A DNA stretch of 64,000 nt from contig CAAGCF010000040.1 in the NCBI GenBank assembly GCA_900768265.1, forward strand, positions 60,127-124,126, given 5' to 3'. The notes beneath the pieces are model-generated. The model had not been told where the DNA came from, did no database searches, and was given only the letters and a program-made list of their open reading frames with translations. The stretch is from an uncultured Collinsella sp. (GTDB lineage: Bacteria; Actinomycetota; Coriobacteriia; Coriobacteriales; Coriobacteriaceae). Position numbers and translations under genes: made by a program. Shown here in pieces: positions 31,805-40,419 of the stretch (the stretch's first letter is position 1; each line of letters begins with the position of its first letter).

Positions 31805-32563
31805 TTACGACAGTTCGTCGGCTACTTGGTGCTCGTAGAAGGCTTCGACTACGGCGTTAAAGTCGCGGGCGAAGTCTTCCATGGTTCCGCGCCAGGTGGC
31901 GCGTCCCGGTTTTCCTTGGCCAACATAGGCAGTTTGGATACCGCAGTCGGGGCTGGGGAAGTCGCGCTTGGGATCGTTGCCCACCATAAGGACCTCGTGC
32001 GGCTCGAGCCCCATCACCTGCAGCTGTTCTAGATAGTAGGTGGCATCGGGCTTGCAGCGGGTGGCGTTTCCCATGTGCGTCACGAGCTCAAAGGGGGCGT
32101 CGGCCAGGTCGCCCCAACCCATGCGGCACTCGATGGCCCCCTGCGGAAAGCTGGGGTTGGTGAAAAGTGCACAGCGCAGCCCCGCGTCCTGTACGGCCTG
32201 GAGCGCGGCGTGAGCGCCCGGCATAGCATGGGCGTTGATGACGTCGTCATTCTTGCACGGAAGAATCTCACGGTCGTAGTAGGTAAACGCCTCGTAGATG
32301 ATGGGGTCGGAGAGGCAGATGCCGCACCTGCGCTCGATCTCGGTCTGGTAAAACTCAAGATTGGTGCGATTGTCCGTACCGCTACGGCGATTGGCGTTGA
32401 GATCAACCAAGATAGTGCCCAGACGCGCCATCGTGCCCCCGCGGCTGCGACGTCCGATGTCCGCGAGCATCGACGATACATCCTTAAAATAGCGAAGGAT
32501 GAATGCGTTGAGGTTGATGCTAAGAAGCGTCTCGTCCATATCGAAAACGACTGCTTTGAGCAC
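31805..32563 (-). CDS. HAD-superfamily hydrolase
   Basis: The 252-residue protein begins with a GTG start (GAAAGGTG upstream) and has HAD motif I, VVFDMDETLLSI. The middle contains CALFTNPSFPQG (motif II Thr) and the C-terminal EVLMVGNDPKRDFPSPDCG (motif IV). The long helical cap (residues about 15-110) suggests a C1-type cap phosphatase acting on a small metabolite. Substrate unknown. Confidence 0.82.
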   Translation of the reverse strand: MLKAVVFDMDETLLSINLNAFILRYFKDVSSMLADIGRRSRGGTMARLGTILVDLNANRRSGTDNRTNLEFYQTEIERRCGICLSDPIIYEAFTYYDREILPCKNDDVINAHAMPGAHAALQAVQDAGLRCALFTNPSFPQGAIECRMGWGDLADAPFELVTHMGNATRCKPDATYYLEQLQVMGLEPHEVLMVGNDPKRDFPSPDCGIQTAYVGQGKPGRATWRGTMEDFARDFNAVVEAFYEHQVADELS

Positions 32564-32879
32564 GCGGGCACCTTTCTCGAAAAAATCGTTCCAGAATCGT
32601 ATGTCTTGGATACTTTACCCCAAAGCCGAATGCCTCACTGCTTATCGTCAACTTGTGGAGACAGTCGTTCATAAGATTGCGAAAAAGTCTCCATACGAGT
32701 AAAAAATCGCAGTTCACGCTTGAAATCGAAGTGATTTCCCCGTAACCTATACGAACGTGATTGCATAAGCGTCACATTAGTATCTGTCGGCTCCCGAGTG
32801 TTCCTAAACGTTGTGTGCTTGTCGCACCCTTCTGTAGGTCCTAGCAATCGGGGCCCCGTAGTTCGAAAGGGGTCCACCT
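32564..32879 (+). promoter_or_regulatory. Intergenic promoter and leader region of rpsA
   Basis: No gene is seen in these 316 bases. TTGAAA near 32,730 with TAACCT 17 bases later is a possible promoter. The last 40 bases hold GGGGCCCC and a purine-rich GAAAGGGG ribosome binding site before a TTG start. S1 leaders are often autoregulated, but no specific structure is resolved here. Confidence 0.4.
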
Positions 32880-34046
32880 TTGAGTGAGATTCAGAACTCG
32901 TCCATTTTCTCTCTTGACGATGTCAACGAGGAGGAGATGAACAACCTCATCGACGGTACGATTACCGACTTTGATGAGGGCGATCTCGTTAACGGCACTG
33001 TCGTTAAGATCGAGCATGACGAGGTGCTCGTTGACATCGGATTCAAGTCCGAGGGCGTTATCCCGGTCCGCGAGCTGTCCATCCGCAAGGACGCTAACCC
33101 TGCAGACATCGTTGCACTCGGTGATCCCATCGAGGCCCTCGTTCTCCAGAAGGAGGACAAGGACGGTCGTCTGGTCCTGTCCAAGAAGCGTGCCGAGTAC
33201 GAGCGTGCTTGGAACCGCATCGAGGAGAAGTTCAACTCCGGCGAGAACGTCGAGGGCGAGGTTATCGAGGTTGTCAAGGGCGGCCTGATCCTCGACATCG
33301 GCCTGCGTGGCTTCCTGCCCGCTTCCCTCGTCGACCTCCGTCGTGTCAAGGACCTCACCTCCTACATGGGCACCCGCATCGAGGCCCGCGTCATCGAGAT
33401 GGACCGCAACCGCAACAACGTTGTCCTCTCCCGTCGCGTCGTGCTTGAGGAGTCCCGTAAGGCCGAGCGCTCCGAGATCCTGTCCAAGCTCAAGTCTGGC
33501 ATGCGTCTCCAGGGCACCGTTTCCTCCATCGTCGACTTCGGCGCCTTCGTCGACCTCGGCGGTATCGACGGCCTCATCCACATCTCCGAGCTCTCCTGGA
33601 ACCACGTCAACCATCCTTCCGAGGTTGTCAAGGTCGGCCAGGAGGTCGAGGTCGAGGTTCTCGACGTCGATCTCAACCGCGAGCGCATCTCCCTGGGCCT
33701 CAAGCAGACCACCGAGGATCCGTGGCGTGCACTGGTCAAGAAGTACCCCGTCGGCGCTATCGTCGAGGGCACTGTGACCAAGCTTGTCCCGTTCGGCGCT
33801 TTCGTCGACCTGGGCGAGGGCATCGAGGGCCTGGTGCACATCTCCGAGATGGCCAACAAGCACGTCGACCAGCCTTCTCAGGTCACCCACGTGGGCGACA
33901 AGGTTCAGGTCAAGGTCATGGAGATCGACCTCGACCGTCGTCGTATCTCCCTGTCCATGAAGTCTGCTGCTGAGACTCTGGGCGTCGAGATCGAGGTTAC
34001 CCCGCTGCCTTCCGAGAAGAAGGACGAGGAGACCGACGCCGAGTAA
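32880..34046 (+). CDS. rpsA: 30S ribosomal protein S1
   Basis: The 388-residue protein has an acidic N-terminal tail and four S1 RNA-binding domains (about 30-105, 118-190, 205-275, 290-360), recognisable by repeats such as GTVSSIVDFGAFVDLGGIDG and GTVTKLVPFGAFVDLGEGIEG. It helps mRNA bind the small subunit. Four domains is usual for actinobacteria, compared with six in E. coli. The start is TTG at 32,880, with GAAAGGGG eight bases upstream; no better ATG exists before residue 20. Confidence 0.93.
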   Translation: MSEIQNSSIFSLDDVNEEEMNNLIDGTITDFDEGDLVNGTVVKIEHDEVLVDIGFKSEGVIPVRELSIRKDANPADIVALGDPIEALVLQKEDKDGRLVLSKKRAEYERAWNRIEEKFNSGENVEGEVIEVVKGGLILDIGLRGFLPASLVDLRRVKDLTSYMGTRIEARVIEMDRNRNNVVLSRRVVLEESRKAERSEILSKLKSGMRLQGTVSSIVDFGAFVDLGGIDGLIHISELSWNHVNHPSEVVKVGQEVEVEVLDVDLNRERISLGLKQTTEDPWRALVKKYPVGAIVEGTVTKLVPFGAFVDLGEGIEGLVHISEMANKHVDQPSQVTHVGDKVQVKVMEIDLDRRRISLSMKSAAETLGVEIEVTPLPSEKKDEETDAE

Positions 34047-34070
34047 ATCGGTTTGACGATCACTTGTTTT

Positions 34071-34105
34071 AAGGGATCCGTCCGTAATGGACGGGTCCCT
34101 TTTTG
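34071..34105 (+). terminator. Terminator after rpsA
   Basis: AAGGGATCCGTCC pairs with GGACGGGTCCCTT across GTAAT, followed by TTTTTGC. The 240 bases from here to the rnpB promoter hold no recognisable gene. Confidence 0.88.
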
Positions 34106-34350
34106 CATTTGCTGCTGAGGTGCGCGATACTGTCCGTGCGCAATGCTGTTTGGGCTGTCTGTTTGCTATTGGGTTGTCGGTGTATGAAAAATGCCGACAT
34201 CCCGCCTCGGGGAGGAGGCGGGAACACACCGAGTAGACGGAGGGGTGCGGAGCGCGGTCGCGTCTCGACTGACGACGTTGCCCATCGACGACCCTATTGT
34301 ACTGCATGGGCGCTTCTTGGTTTATCGTGTCGAACGCTTGTGTTGTGCCA

Positions 34351-34377
34351 TTGCCTGCGGCAACGGTGTGCTACACT
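34351..34377 (+). promoter_or_regulatory. Probable rnpB promoter
   Basis: TTGCCT and TACACT are separated by 15 bases; the expected start point falls near 34,384, matching the 5' end of the RNase P RNA. Confidence 0.5.
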
Positions 34378-34385
34378 CTTGCACT

Positions 34386-34747
34386 GCTGAGTGGGCCAGA
34401 CGGTCGCGCGATGTGCTGCTTGCAGTACGCGTGAGGAAAGTCCGGGCTCCAGAGGGCGGGATGCCGGCTAACGGCCGGGCGGAGTGATCCGACGGAAAGC
34501 GCCGCAGAAAAGAAGACTCCCACCTGCGCCGCAAGGCGTAAAGGGAAAAGCTGAAACGGTGGTGTAAGAGACCACCAGCGTCGTGGCAACACGGCGGCTT
34601 GGCAAGCCCCATCCGGAGCAAGCGCGAATAGGAACGCTATGGGCCGGCCCGGTCCGCGTTCGGGTAGCGTGCGTGGAGTTGCACGGTAACGTGCAGACAA
34701 GATAAATGACCGTTCACGACAGAACCCGGCTTACAGGCCCACTCAGC
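34386..34747 (+). ncRNA. rnpB: RNase P RNA, class A
   Basis: The ends GCTGAGTGGGCC and GGCCCACTCAGC pair to form P1. The universally conserved GAGGAAAGTCCGGGCTCC region and the 3' ACAGAACCCGGCTTACAGGC are both present, along with GGGAAAAGCTGAAACGG-type core sequence. It is the catalytic RNA that matures tRNA 5' ends. Length (about 362 nt) is normal for the bacterial A type. Confidence 0.96.
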
Positions 34748-34763
34748 ACTTTGTTGACGCTGC

Positions 34764-34862
34764 GAACCCGTCAGCGCGGCAATCTGCCTTTCAAGCCTTC
34801 GGGCATGACCATAAGGTCAATGCCCTCGTCTTTCAAGGCACCTTGCTCGCGCTGATGGGTTC
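34764..34862 (+). repeat. Structured dispersed element, copy 2
   Basis: The outer stem GAACCCGTCAGCGC/GCGCTGATGGGTTC (one G-T pair) differs from copy 1 at most positions yet stays paired. The inner parts TGCCTT/AAGGCA, the TTTCAA loops and an apical stem GGGCATGACC-ATAA-GGTCAATGCCC are conserved. It lies 17 bases after rnpB. The bases 34,863-35,022 beyond it show no gene. Confidence 0.82.
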
Positions 34863-35022
34863 TCGCTTTCGTTTACGAAATCATTGGCGTCGTCATCCTT
34901 GACGTCTCGCTGTCTTTGCCTGCCATCGGCGTTGCCGTTCTATTTACTGGGGTTATCGGTACGGGCTTTGCCGTATTATTGAGGCTGTTTGTTGCCGCGC
35001 TTTATTTTGTTGAGGGGCTTTG

Positions 35023-35658
35023 TTGGACAGCTATTTTACTCTGCAATCGAATATTGAGGCTACGGGTGAGTTCGTCGATCGCAAGAGCCGGTTTATTGCC
35101 CAGCTGGTCCATATTGAGTCCGAGGACGAGGCAAACACCTTTATCGAGATGGTTCGCAAGCGTCATTACGACGCTCGGCACAATGTCCCCGCGTGGATTT
35201 TGGTCGATGGACGCGAGCGCCAGAGCGATGATGGTGAGCCGAGCCGCACGAGCGGCATGCCGACGCTCGAGGTGCTGCGCGGTGCGGGACTTAAAAACGT
35301 ATGCTGTGTTGTGACGCGTTATTTTGGCGGCACGCTGTTAGGGCCCGGTGGCTTGGTGCGCGCCTATACTGCGACGACGCAGGCGGCGGTGGCTGCGGCT
35401 CAGGAAGCCGGGCAGATCGTCGAAATGACGAGTGTCGTGCCGGTTGATGTACGTGTGGCCTATCCGCAATACGAGCAGGTGCTTCGCTTGGCGCAGGATT
35501 CGGGTGCCAAGGTTGCGGATACCGATTACGCGGATGCCGTGACGATTCATTTGGTGTTTAAGGCGGGGGAGCAGGAGCTGTTTTGCGCCAAGATGCGCGA
35601 GCTTATGGCGGGGCGCGAGGAGATCGAGGTCGGCGCTCCCGAATTTGCTGAGTTCTAA
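35023..35658 (+). CDS. IMPACT-family protein (YigZ-like)
   Basis: The 211-residue protein has the UPF0029/IMPACT N-terminal domain: FVDRKSRFIAQLVHI, then RHNVPAWILVDGRERQSDDGEPSRTSGMP, and VTRYFGGTLLGPGGLVRAYT. The C-terminal DUF1949-type domain follows. Bacterial members (YigZ/YvyE) are small two-domain proteins linked to translation or nucleotide binding; the exact role is unsettled. A TTG start at 35,023 with GAGGGG five bases upstream is preferred over the TTG three bases earlier. Confidence 0.85.
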   Translation: MDSYFTLQSNIEATGEFVDRKSRFIAQLVHIESEDEANTFIEMVRKRHYDARHNVPAWILVDGRERQSDDGEPSRTSGMPTLEVLRGAGLKNVCCVVTRYFGGTLLGPGGLVRAYTATTQAAVAAAQEAGQIVEMTSVVPVDVRVAYPQYEQVLRLAQDSGAKVADTDYADAVTIHLVFKAGEQELFCAKMRELMAGREEIEVGAPEFAEF

Positions 35659-35661
35659 CGG

Positions 35662-35712
35662 CGACGGCCGGCGTGCTTTTGGATGAATCTCAAGCGCGCC
35701 GGCCGTCGTTTT
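35662..35712. terminator. Bidirectional terminator
   Basis: CGACGGCCGGCGTGCTT pairs with AAGCGCGCCGGCCGTCG (one G-T) followed by TTTT on the plus strand. It lies between two convergent genes, so it can serve both. Confidence 0.8.
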
Positions 35713-35725
35713 CTGTTGCTATCGT

Positions 35726-36172
35726 TTACTCGGCGAGCTGCTTTAGCATGTCGCAGGCGATTTCGACGGCATCGTCGATGCAGCCGGGACAGCTGCGGAG
35801 CGGACCCTTGTCCGATCCGACGCCCTTGAGCGTGCCGCAGACGGTCGTCGTGTTCTTCGTTTTAAAGCGCTTGGCGATTTCGCGCGACAGCTTGTAGGTC
35901 TGGCCCTTGGTCTTTGGGTTTTCCATGCCGTCGCTCATTACAAAGCCCATGATGGCCACGGCGCCCGAGATGGCGCCGCAGGTTTCGGTCATGCCGCCCA
36001 TGCCGGCGCCAAAGCCCTCGGTGAGGGTAAAGGCGGTCTGGGGGTCGAGCCCGACGGCAGGCGCGAGCGTGCAGGCGACGGCCTGTGCGCAGTTGAAGCC
36101 ACGGGCGTGGTACTCGGCAGTCTGAGCCTGACAGGCGGTGATGTCGAGCTGGGCTGTATCGATTTGCTTCAT
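35726..36172 (-). CDS. C_GCAxxG_C_C family protein (putative redox protein)
   Basis: The 148-residue protein shows the family's defining Cys pattern: GFNCAQAV, then GFGAGMGGMTETCGAISGA, then a C-terminal CGTLKG and RSCPGCIDDAVEI. Such proteins are found in anaerobes and are thought to bind a metal cluster or take part in redox chemistry; the function is unknown. The start at 36,172 follows AAGGAGA. It diverges from metY, whose product uses sulfide. Confidence 0.8.
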   Translation of the reverse strand: MKQIDTAQLDITACQAQTAEYHARGFNCAQAVACTLAPAVGLDPQTAFTLTEGFGAGMGGMTETCGAISGAVAIMGFVMSDGMENPKTKGQTYKLSREIAKRFKTKNTTTVCGTLKGVGSDKGPLRSCPGCIDDAVEIACDMLKQLAE

Positions 36173-36253
36173 CGTTGTCTCCTTGGTCACGGTGTACCCG
36201 CCTATGGTACCCGTGACGGGGCATGTAATCATCGAGAGCTTCATGTATGCCTC

Positions 36254-36314
36254 ATTTATATCCTTCGAATAAATGCCTAAGGCTGAGACGAATGCCCCTG
36301 ATTTATTTGTCTCA
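36254..36314. promoter_or_regulatory. Interleaved inverted repeats between two divergent genes
   Basis: ATTTAT (36,254), AATAAAT (36,268), TGAGAC (36,284), ATTTATT (36,301) and GTCTCA (36,309) can pair in alternative and interleaved ways. The arrangement allows either overlapping operators or a pseudoknot-like RNA. No SAM riboswitch motif is present. Confidence 0.4.
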
Positions 36315-36402
36315 TAACCTATCGGCGGGATGGGTTGAGAGGGGTGCGGGGTAGCGGTATCGTGAACCGAATAAAAACAAAACCCAAGTAAGGGAGTTGG
36401 AT

Positions 36403-37686
36403 ATGAGCGAGCAGACCATCGGTACCACGTGTGTTCAGGGCGGTTATCGCCCGGGCGATGCAGAGCCGCGTCAGGTGCCTATCTACCAGTCAACCACGTG
36501 GAAGTACGACACGTCCGAGCACATGGGCAAGCTGTTTGACCTGGAGGAGTCGGGCTACTTCTACAGCCGTCTGCAGAATCCCACGTGTGATCTGGTTGCC
36601 GCCAAGATCTGCGAGATGGAGGGCGGCACCGCTGCGATGCTCACGAGTTCGGGCATGGCTGCGAACTTCCTCGCGATCTTTAACGTGGCCGGTGCCGGTG
36701 ATCACGTGGTCGCGAGCTCTGCTATCTACGGCGGTACGTATAACCTGCTCGCCCACACGATGGGCCGCATGGGCGTGACTTGCACGTTTGTCGCCCCCGA
36801 CTGCACCGATGAGGAGCTGGAGGCAGCCTTTGAGCCCAACACCAAGCTCGTCTTTGGCGAGACGATTGCCAACCCTGCCCTTGCCGTGCTCGATATTGAG
36901 CGCTTTGCCAAGGCCGCACATGACCACGGTGTGCCGCTGATGGTCGACAACACCTTCCCGACGCCCGTGATGTGCCGCCCCTTTGAGTGGGGTGCCGACA
37001 TCGTTACGCACTCCACCACCAAGTATATGGATGGACATGCTGCCTACCTGGGCGGCGTGATCGTCGACCACGGCCAGTTTGACTGGATGGCCCATGCAGA
37101 TAAGTTCCCGGGTCTCACCACGCCCGACGAGAGCTACCACGGCGTGACGTATGCCGAGAAGTTCGGTCGCGAGGGTGCCTTCATTACCAAGGCCACCGCG
37201 CAGCTCATGCGCGACCTTGGCCCCATGCAGAACCCGCAGGCGGCGTTTTTCTTGAACAGCTCGCTCGAGAGCCTGCATGTGCGCATGCCGCGTCATTGCG
37301 AGAACGGCCTGGCCGTTGCCAAGTTCCTGCAGAGCCATCCCAAGGTGCGCTTCGTGAGCTATCCGGGCCTGGAGGGCGATAAGTACTTTGACCTGGCTCA
37401 GAAGTACATGCCCAACGGTACCTGCGGCGTCGTGAGCTTTGGCTTTAACGGTGGTCGCGCGGCGGCCGAGACCTTTATGAAGAGCCTCAAGCTCGCCCAG
37501 ATCGCCACACACGTGGCCGATGCTCGCACCTGCTGCCTGCATCCCGCTAACGCCACGCACCGTCAGATGAACGATGAGGAGCTCATCGCCTGCGGCATCT
37601 CCGCCGACATGGTGCGCCTGTCGTGCGGCCTCGAGGACACGGCCGACCTGATTGCCGACCTTGAGCAGGCGCTTGAGCAGTGCTAG
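36403..37686 (+). CDS. metY: O-acetylhomoserine sulfhydrylase
   Basis: The 427-residue protein belongs to the Cys/Met metabolism PLP family. SSGMAANFLAIFNVAGAGDH and GGTYNLL near residue 100, MVDNTFPTPVMCRPFEWGADIVTHSTTKYMDGH with the PLP-binding Lys, and RLSCGLEDTADLIADLEQAL at the end are typical of direct sulfhydrylation enzymes. It makes homocysteine from O-acetylhomoserine and sulfide. The ATG at 36,403 follows AAGGGAG. Length favours MetY over the shorter MetB. Confidence 0.88.
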   Translation: MSEQTIGTTCVQGGYRPGDAEPRQVPIYQSTTWKYDTSEHMGKLFDLEESGYFYSRLQNPTCDLVAAKICEMEGGTAAMLTSSGMAANFLAIFNVAGAGDHVVASSAIYGGTYNLLAHTMGRMGVTCTFVAPDCTDEELEAAFEPNTKLVFGETIANPALAVLDIERFAKAAHDHGVPLMVDNTFPTPVMCRPFEWGADIVTHSTTKYMDGHAAYLGGVIVDHGQFDWMAHADKFPGLTTPDESYHGVTYAEKFGREGAFITKATAQLMRDLGPMQNPQAAFFLNSSLESLHVRMPRHCENGLAVAKFLQSHPKVRFVSYPGLEGDKYFDLAQKYMPNGTCGVVSFGFNGGRAAAETFMKSLKLAQIATHVADARTCCLHPANATHRQMNDEELIACGISADMVRLSCGLEDTADLIADLEQALEQC

Positions 37687-37754
37687 GCTAGCGTTCGCAT
37701 AAGTCGCCGATGCTGGCAGAAAGCTCCGGCGACCTTTCGTTCCGATTCCGTAGG

Positions 37755-37803
37755 CGGGACCCCAATCGCGACTGTTCGCAGGCGATTGGGGCCCCGTTTT
37801 TGC
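37755..37803 (+). terminator. Terminator after metY
   Basis: CGGGACCCCAATCGC pairs with GCGATTGGGGCCCCG (one mismatch), followed by TTTTTG. Confidence 0.82.
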
Positions 37804-37827
37804 GTTGCACCACTCGAAAGGATTGAT

Positions 37828-39132
37828 ATGGAGAAAACTGCAGAGCAGCTGCGCCGCGAGCACATTGCCCTTGAGGGCGATACCCATGGCAAGAATAAAT
37901 GGGCGATTCTGTTTACCGTGCTCATCATGACGTTTATGGCGTGTCTGGATTCAACCGTCGTGACCGTGGCGCTGCCCGTGATGCAAAAGGAGCTGGGCGT
38001 GGGCCTCGATCGCATCCAGCTGGTGAGCTCGGTGTATCTGCTTGCGACATGCGTGGCTATGCTGCCGTTTGGCCGTCTGGGCGACGTGCGCGGCAAGGTG
38101 GGCGTGTTCCAGCTGGGCGTAATCGTCTTTACGGTTGGCTCGCTGCTGTGCGGCCTTTCGGCCTCGCTCGAGGTTCTTATCCTGGCACGTATTGTTCAGG
38201 GTGTAGGTTGCGCGGCGGCCATGGCCAACAACATGGGAATCATCACCGAGTCGTTTCCGGCCCGCGAGCGCGGTCGTGCCATGGGTATCCTCGCGACTTT
38301 CGTGGCCCTCGGCATGATGTGTGGTCCCGTGCTGGGCGGCATGCTGGTGGCAAGCTTTCCCTGGGAGAGCATCTTTCTCATCAACCTGCCCATTGGCGTC
38401 GTCTCGTTTATCGTGGGGCTCTACACGTTGCCGCATGTTAAGCCGGAGGCCGGCGAGCGCCCCATGTCCCTGATCGAGGCTGCTCGTCGCTGCTTTGCAA
38501 ATTCGGCCTTTACCATCAACCTTGCTTGCATGCTCATCGTGTTCGTTGGTATTGGCGCATCCGAGTTTATCCTGCCGTTCTATTTTCAGGACGCCCACGG
38601 CTTTGGTTCTAACATCTCTGGGCTGCTCTTTTTGGCGCTTCCGATGGTGAATGCCTTTATCGGCCCGCTTTCGGGTACGGTTTCGGACCGTGTTGGCTGC
38701 GAGGGCCCCACGGCCGTTGGCCTGGGCGTGTACGTGTGCGGTCTTTTTGCGGTAAGCACGCTCGACGAGCACTCTTCCATCCCTGTGATCGTGTGCTTTG
38801 TCGCGTTTATGTCGTGCGGAACGTCGATTTTCCAGAGCCCCAATAACTCGCTGTACATGGGCTCGGCTCCGCGCGAGGCGCTCGGTTTTGCGGGCAGCCT
38901 GGGCAGTTTGGCGCGCTACGCCGGCATGGCACTCGGTATTACGGTGGCGTCGCATATCCTGTATGGGCAGATGGGCGTGGCGATGGGCGAGGCCGTGACC
39001 AGTTTTGTTGCAGGCCGTCCTGATGTGTTCCTGTTCGGCTTTCGCTCGGTGTTCTACGTGCTCATGGCTGTGGCGGCTGTGGGCTTTGCACTCGCCATGG
39101 TGCGTTTGGTGAGGATGCGCGTCCGCCATTAG
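37828..39132 (+). CDS. MFS transporter, DHA2-like drug efflux family
   Basis: The 434-residue membrane protein has about 12-14 hydrophobic helices. Characteristic motifs include the family's first helix with ACLDSTVVTVALPVM, the cytoplasmic GRLGDVRGKV loop (motif A) after helix 2, and ARIVQGVGCAAAMAN (motif B). It likely exports drugs or metabolites by proton antiport. The start ATG at 37,828 follows GAAAGGATT. No regulator gene is adjacent. Confidence 0.85.
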   Translation: MEKTAEQLRREHIALEGDTHGKNKWAILFTVLIMTFMACLDSTVVTVALPVMQKELGVGLDRIQLVSSVYLLATCVAMLPFGRLGDVRGKVGVFQLGVIVFTVGSLLCGLSASLEVLILARIVQGVGCAAAMANNMGIITESFPARERGRAMGILATFVALGMMCGPVLGGMLVASFPWESIFLINLPIGVVSFIVGLYTLPHVKPEAGERPMSLIEAARRCFANSAFTINLACMLIVFVGIGASEFILPFYFQDAHGFGSNISGLLFLALPMVNAFIGPLSGTVSDRVGCEGPTAVGLGVYVCGLFAVSTLDEHSSIPVIVCFVAFMSCGTSIFQSPNNSLYMGSAPREALGFAGSLGSLARYAGMALGITVASHILYGQMGVAMGEAVTSFVAGRPDVFLFGFRSVFYVLMAVAAVGFALAMVRLVRMRVRH

Positions 39133-39289
39133 CGTGTTGGGAGGCTGTCTGCCACGATTCGCGCCGTCCCAAAAAGACTGGTTTGTGGTGCGATGCGGCT
39201 TGTGGGGCGGGCGGGGGTCGGTCCGTGGTAGACTATCGAACAACGTTTATTAATCGCGCGGTATCGTTGCCGCGAGAAGGGGTTGCGCC

Positions 39290-39868
39290 ATGCAGGAGCT
39301 TGAGGATCGTATTCGCCATGACGGCATCGTAAAGGCCGGTAACGTCCTTAAGGTTGATGCCTTCCTCAACCACCAGTGCGACGTTGAGCTGTTCGACCAC
39401 ATGGGCGCCGAGTGGGCCCGTCTGTTCAAGGGCGTCGAGATCAACAAGATCCTGACGATCGAGGCTTCGGGCATTGGCATGGCCTGCATCGCAGCTCAGC
39501 ATTTTGGCGGCGTGCCGGTAGTCTTTGCCAAGAAGGCCCAGTCCATCAACCTCGACGGCGAGCAGTATGCCACGACCATCTACTCCTTTACCAAGCAGAA
39601 GGAGTACCCGGTTATCGTGGGCAAGCGTTTCCTCTCCGAGGGCGATAAGGTCCTGATCATCGACGACTTCCTGGCCAACGGCTGCGCTCTTGAGGGTCTC
39701 ATCAAGATCTGCGAGGCTGCGGGTGCCGAGGTGTCCGGTATTGGCATTGCCGTGGAGAAGGGCTTCCAGGGCGGCGGCGATAAGCTCCGCGAGCGCGGCT
39801 TCCGCGTTGAGAGCCTGGCCCGTATCGCTGATATGGACTGCGAGACCGGCGAGATCACCTTCGCCTAA
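39290..39868 (+). CDS. xpt: Xanthine phosphoribosyltransferase
   Basis: The 192-residue enzyme converts xanthine and PRPP to XMP. It shows the Xpt-type opening IVKAGNVLKVDAFLNHQ, EASGIGMACIAAQHFGGVPVVFAKK, and the PRPP loop VLIIDDFLANGCALEG near residue 125. The upstream 157 bases do not show a purine riboswitch. AGAAGGGG lies upstream of the ATG. Confidence 0.93.
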   Translation: MQELEDRIRHDGIVKAGNVLKVDAFLNHQCDVELFDHMGAEWARLFKGVEINKILTIEASGIGMACIAAQHFGGVPVVFAKKAQSINLDGEQYATTIYSFTKQKEYPVIVGKRFLSEGDKVLIIDDFLANGCALEGLIKICEAAGAEVSGIGIAVEKGFQGGGDKLRERGFRVESLARIADMDCETGEITFA

Positions 39869-39895
39869 GCGCGCAACACAAGCGATTGGTATTCG

Positions 39896-39931
39896 ATGTG
39901 ACAAAGGGACTTTCCCTTTGTCACATTTTTT
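39896..39931 (+). terminator. Terminator after xpt
   Basis: ATGTGACAAAGGGA pairs perfectly with TCCCTTTGTCACAT across a three-base loop and runs into TTTTTTG. Confidence 0.92.
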
Positions 39932-39951
39932 GTATGAGGGGAGGTGTTGAT

Positions 39952-40332
39952 ATGGATGAGAACAAGATGGGATGGCGTGAGTATGCGCGCTATGCCGAGA
40001 TGTCGGCCGAGGAGTTGGCGCGCGATTGCGAGGTGCAGGTGTTTCGCGCGACGGGTCCGGGCGGACAAGGCGTCAACACGACGGACTCGGCGGTGCGCAT
40101 GAAGCATGGGCCCACGGGGATTGTCGTGACGGCGCGCGAGAGCCGTAGTCAGTTTCAGAATCGCAGCTGCTGTCTGCGTAAGCTGCGCGCTGAGCTTGAG
40201 CGTCGCGGGCGTCCACCGCGCCGACGCGTAAAGACCAAGGTACCTCAGCGCTCTCGCCAGCGCAGGCTCAACGACAAGCACTTCAACGCGATTAAAAAGG
40301 CCAACCGTCGCAAGCCGGGCGGGGAGGAATGA
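39952..40332 (+). CDS. GGQ-domain peptide release factor-like protein
   Basis: The 126-residue protein contains only the RF-1 catalytic domain: ATGPGGQGVNTTDSAVRM with GGQ at 37-39, then a basic, Arg/Lys-rich C-terminal tail. It lacks codon-recognition domains. Such short proteins resemble ArfB, which frees stalled ribosomes by hydrolysing peptidyl-tRNA using a basic tail in the mRNA channel, or the RF-like RNA-repair group. The exact role is unproven. AGGGGAGG precedes the ATG. Confidence 0.82.
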   Translation: MDENKMGWREYARYAEMSAEELARDCEVQVFRATGPGGQGVNTTDSAVRMKHGPTGIVVTARESRSQFQNRSCCLRKLRAELERRGRPPRRRVKTKVPQRSRQRRLNDKHFNAIKKANRRKPGGEE

Positions 40333-40343
40333 TCTTCTCAATA

Positions 40344-40410
40344 AGTTGCGGTGAAATAGGGACTGTTTTGCGGCTTTGGCTGCATAAACAGTCCCTATTT
40401 CACCGCAACT
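40344..40410. repeat. 67-bp palindromic repeat, copy 2
   Basis: AGTTGCGGTGAAATAGGGAC followed by TGTTT pairs perfectly over 25 bp with the 3' arm ending CACCGCAACT. It is the same length as the element at 19,310 and shares its outer ends, but inner arm bases differ in both arms together. It lies between convergent genes. Confidence 0.85.
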
Positions 40411-40419
40411 TAGGTGAAG

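Noticed and set aside
36245..36402. SAM riboswitch upstream of metY
   Set aside because: The conserved SAM-I core and kink-turn sequences are not present, and there is no terminator stem with a T tract.
39133..39289. Purine riboswitch upstream of xpt
   Set aside because: The conserved loop and core bases of the purine aptamer are missing.
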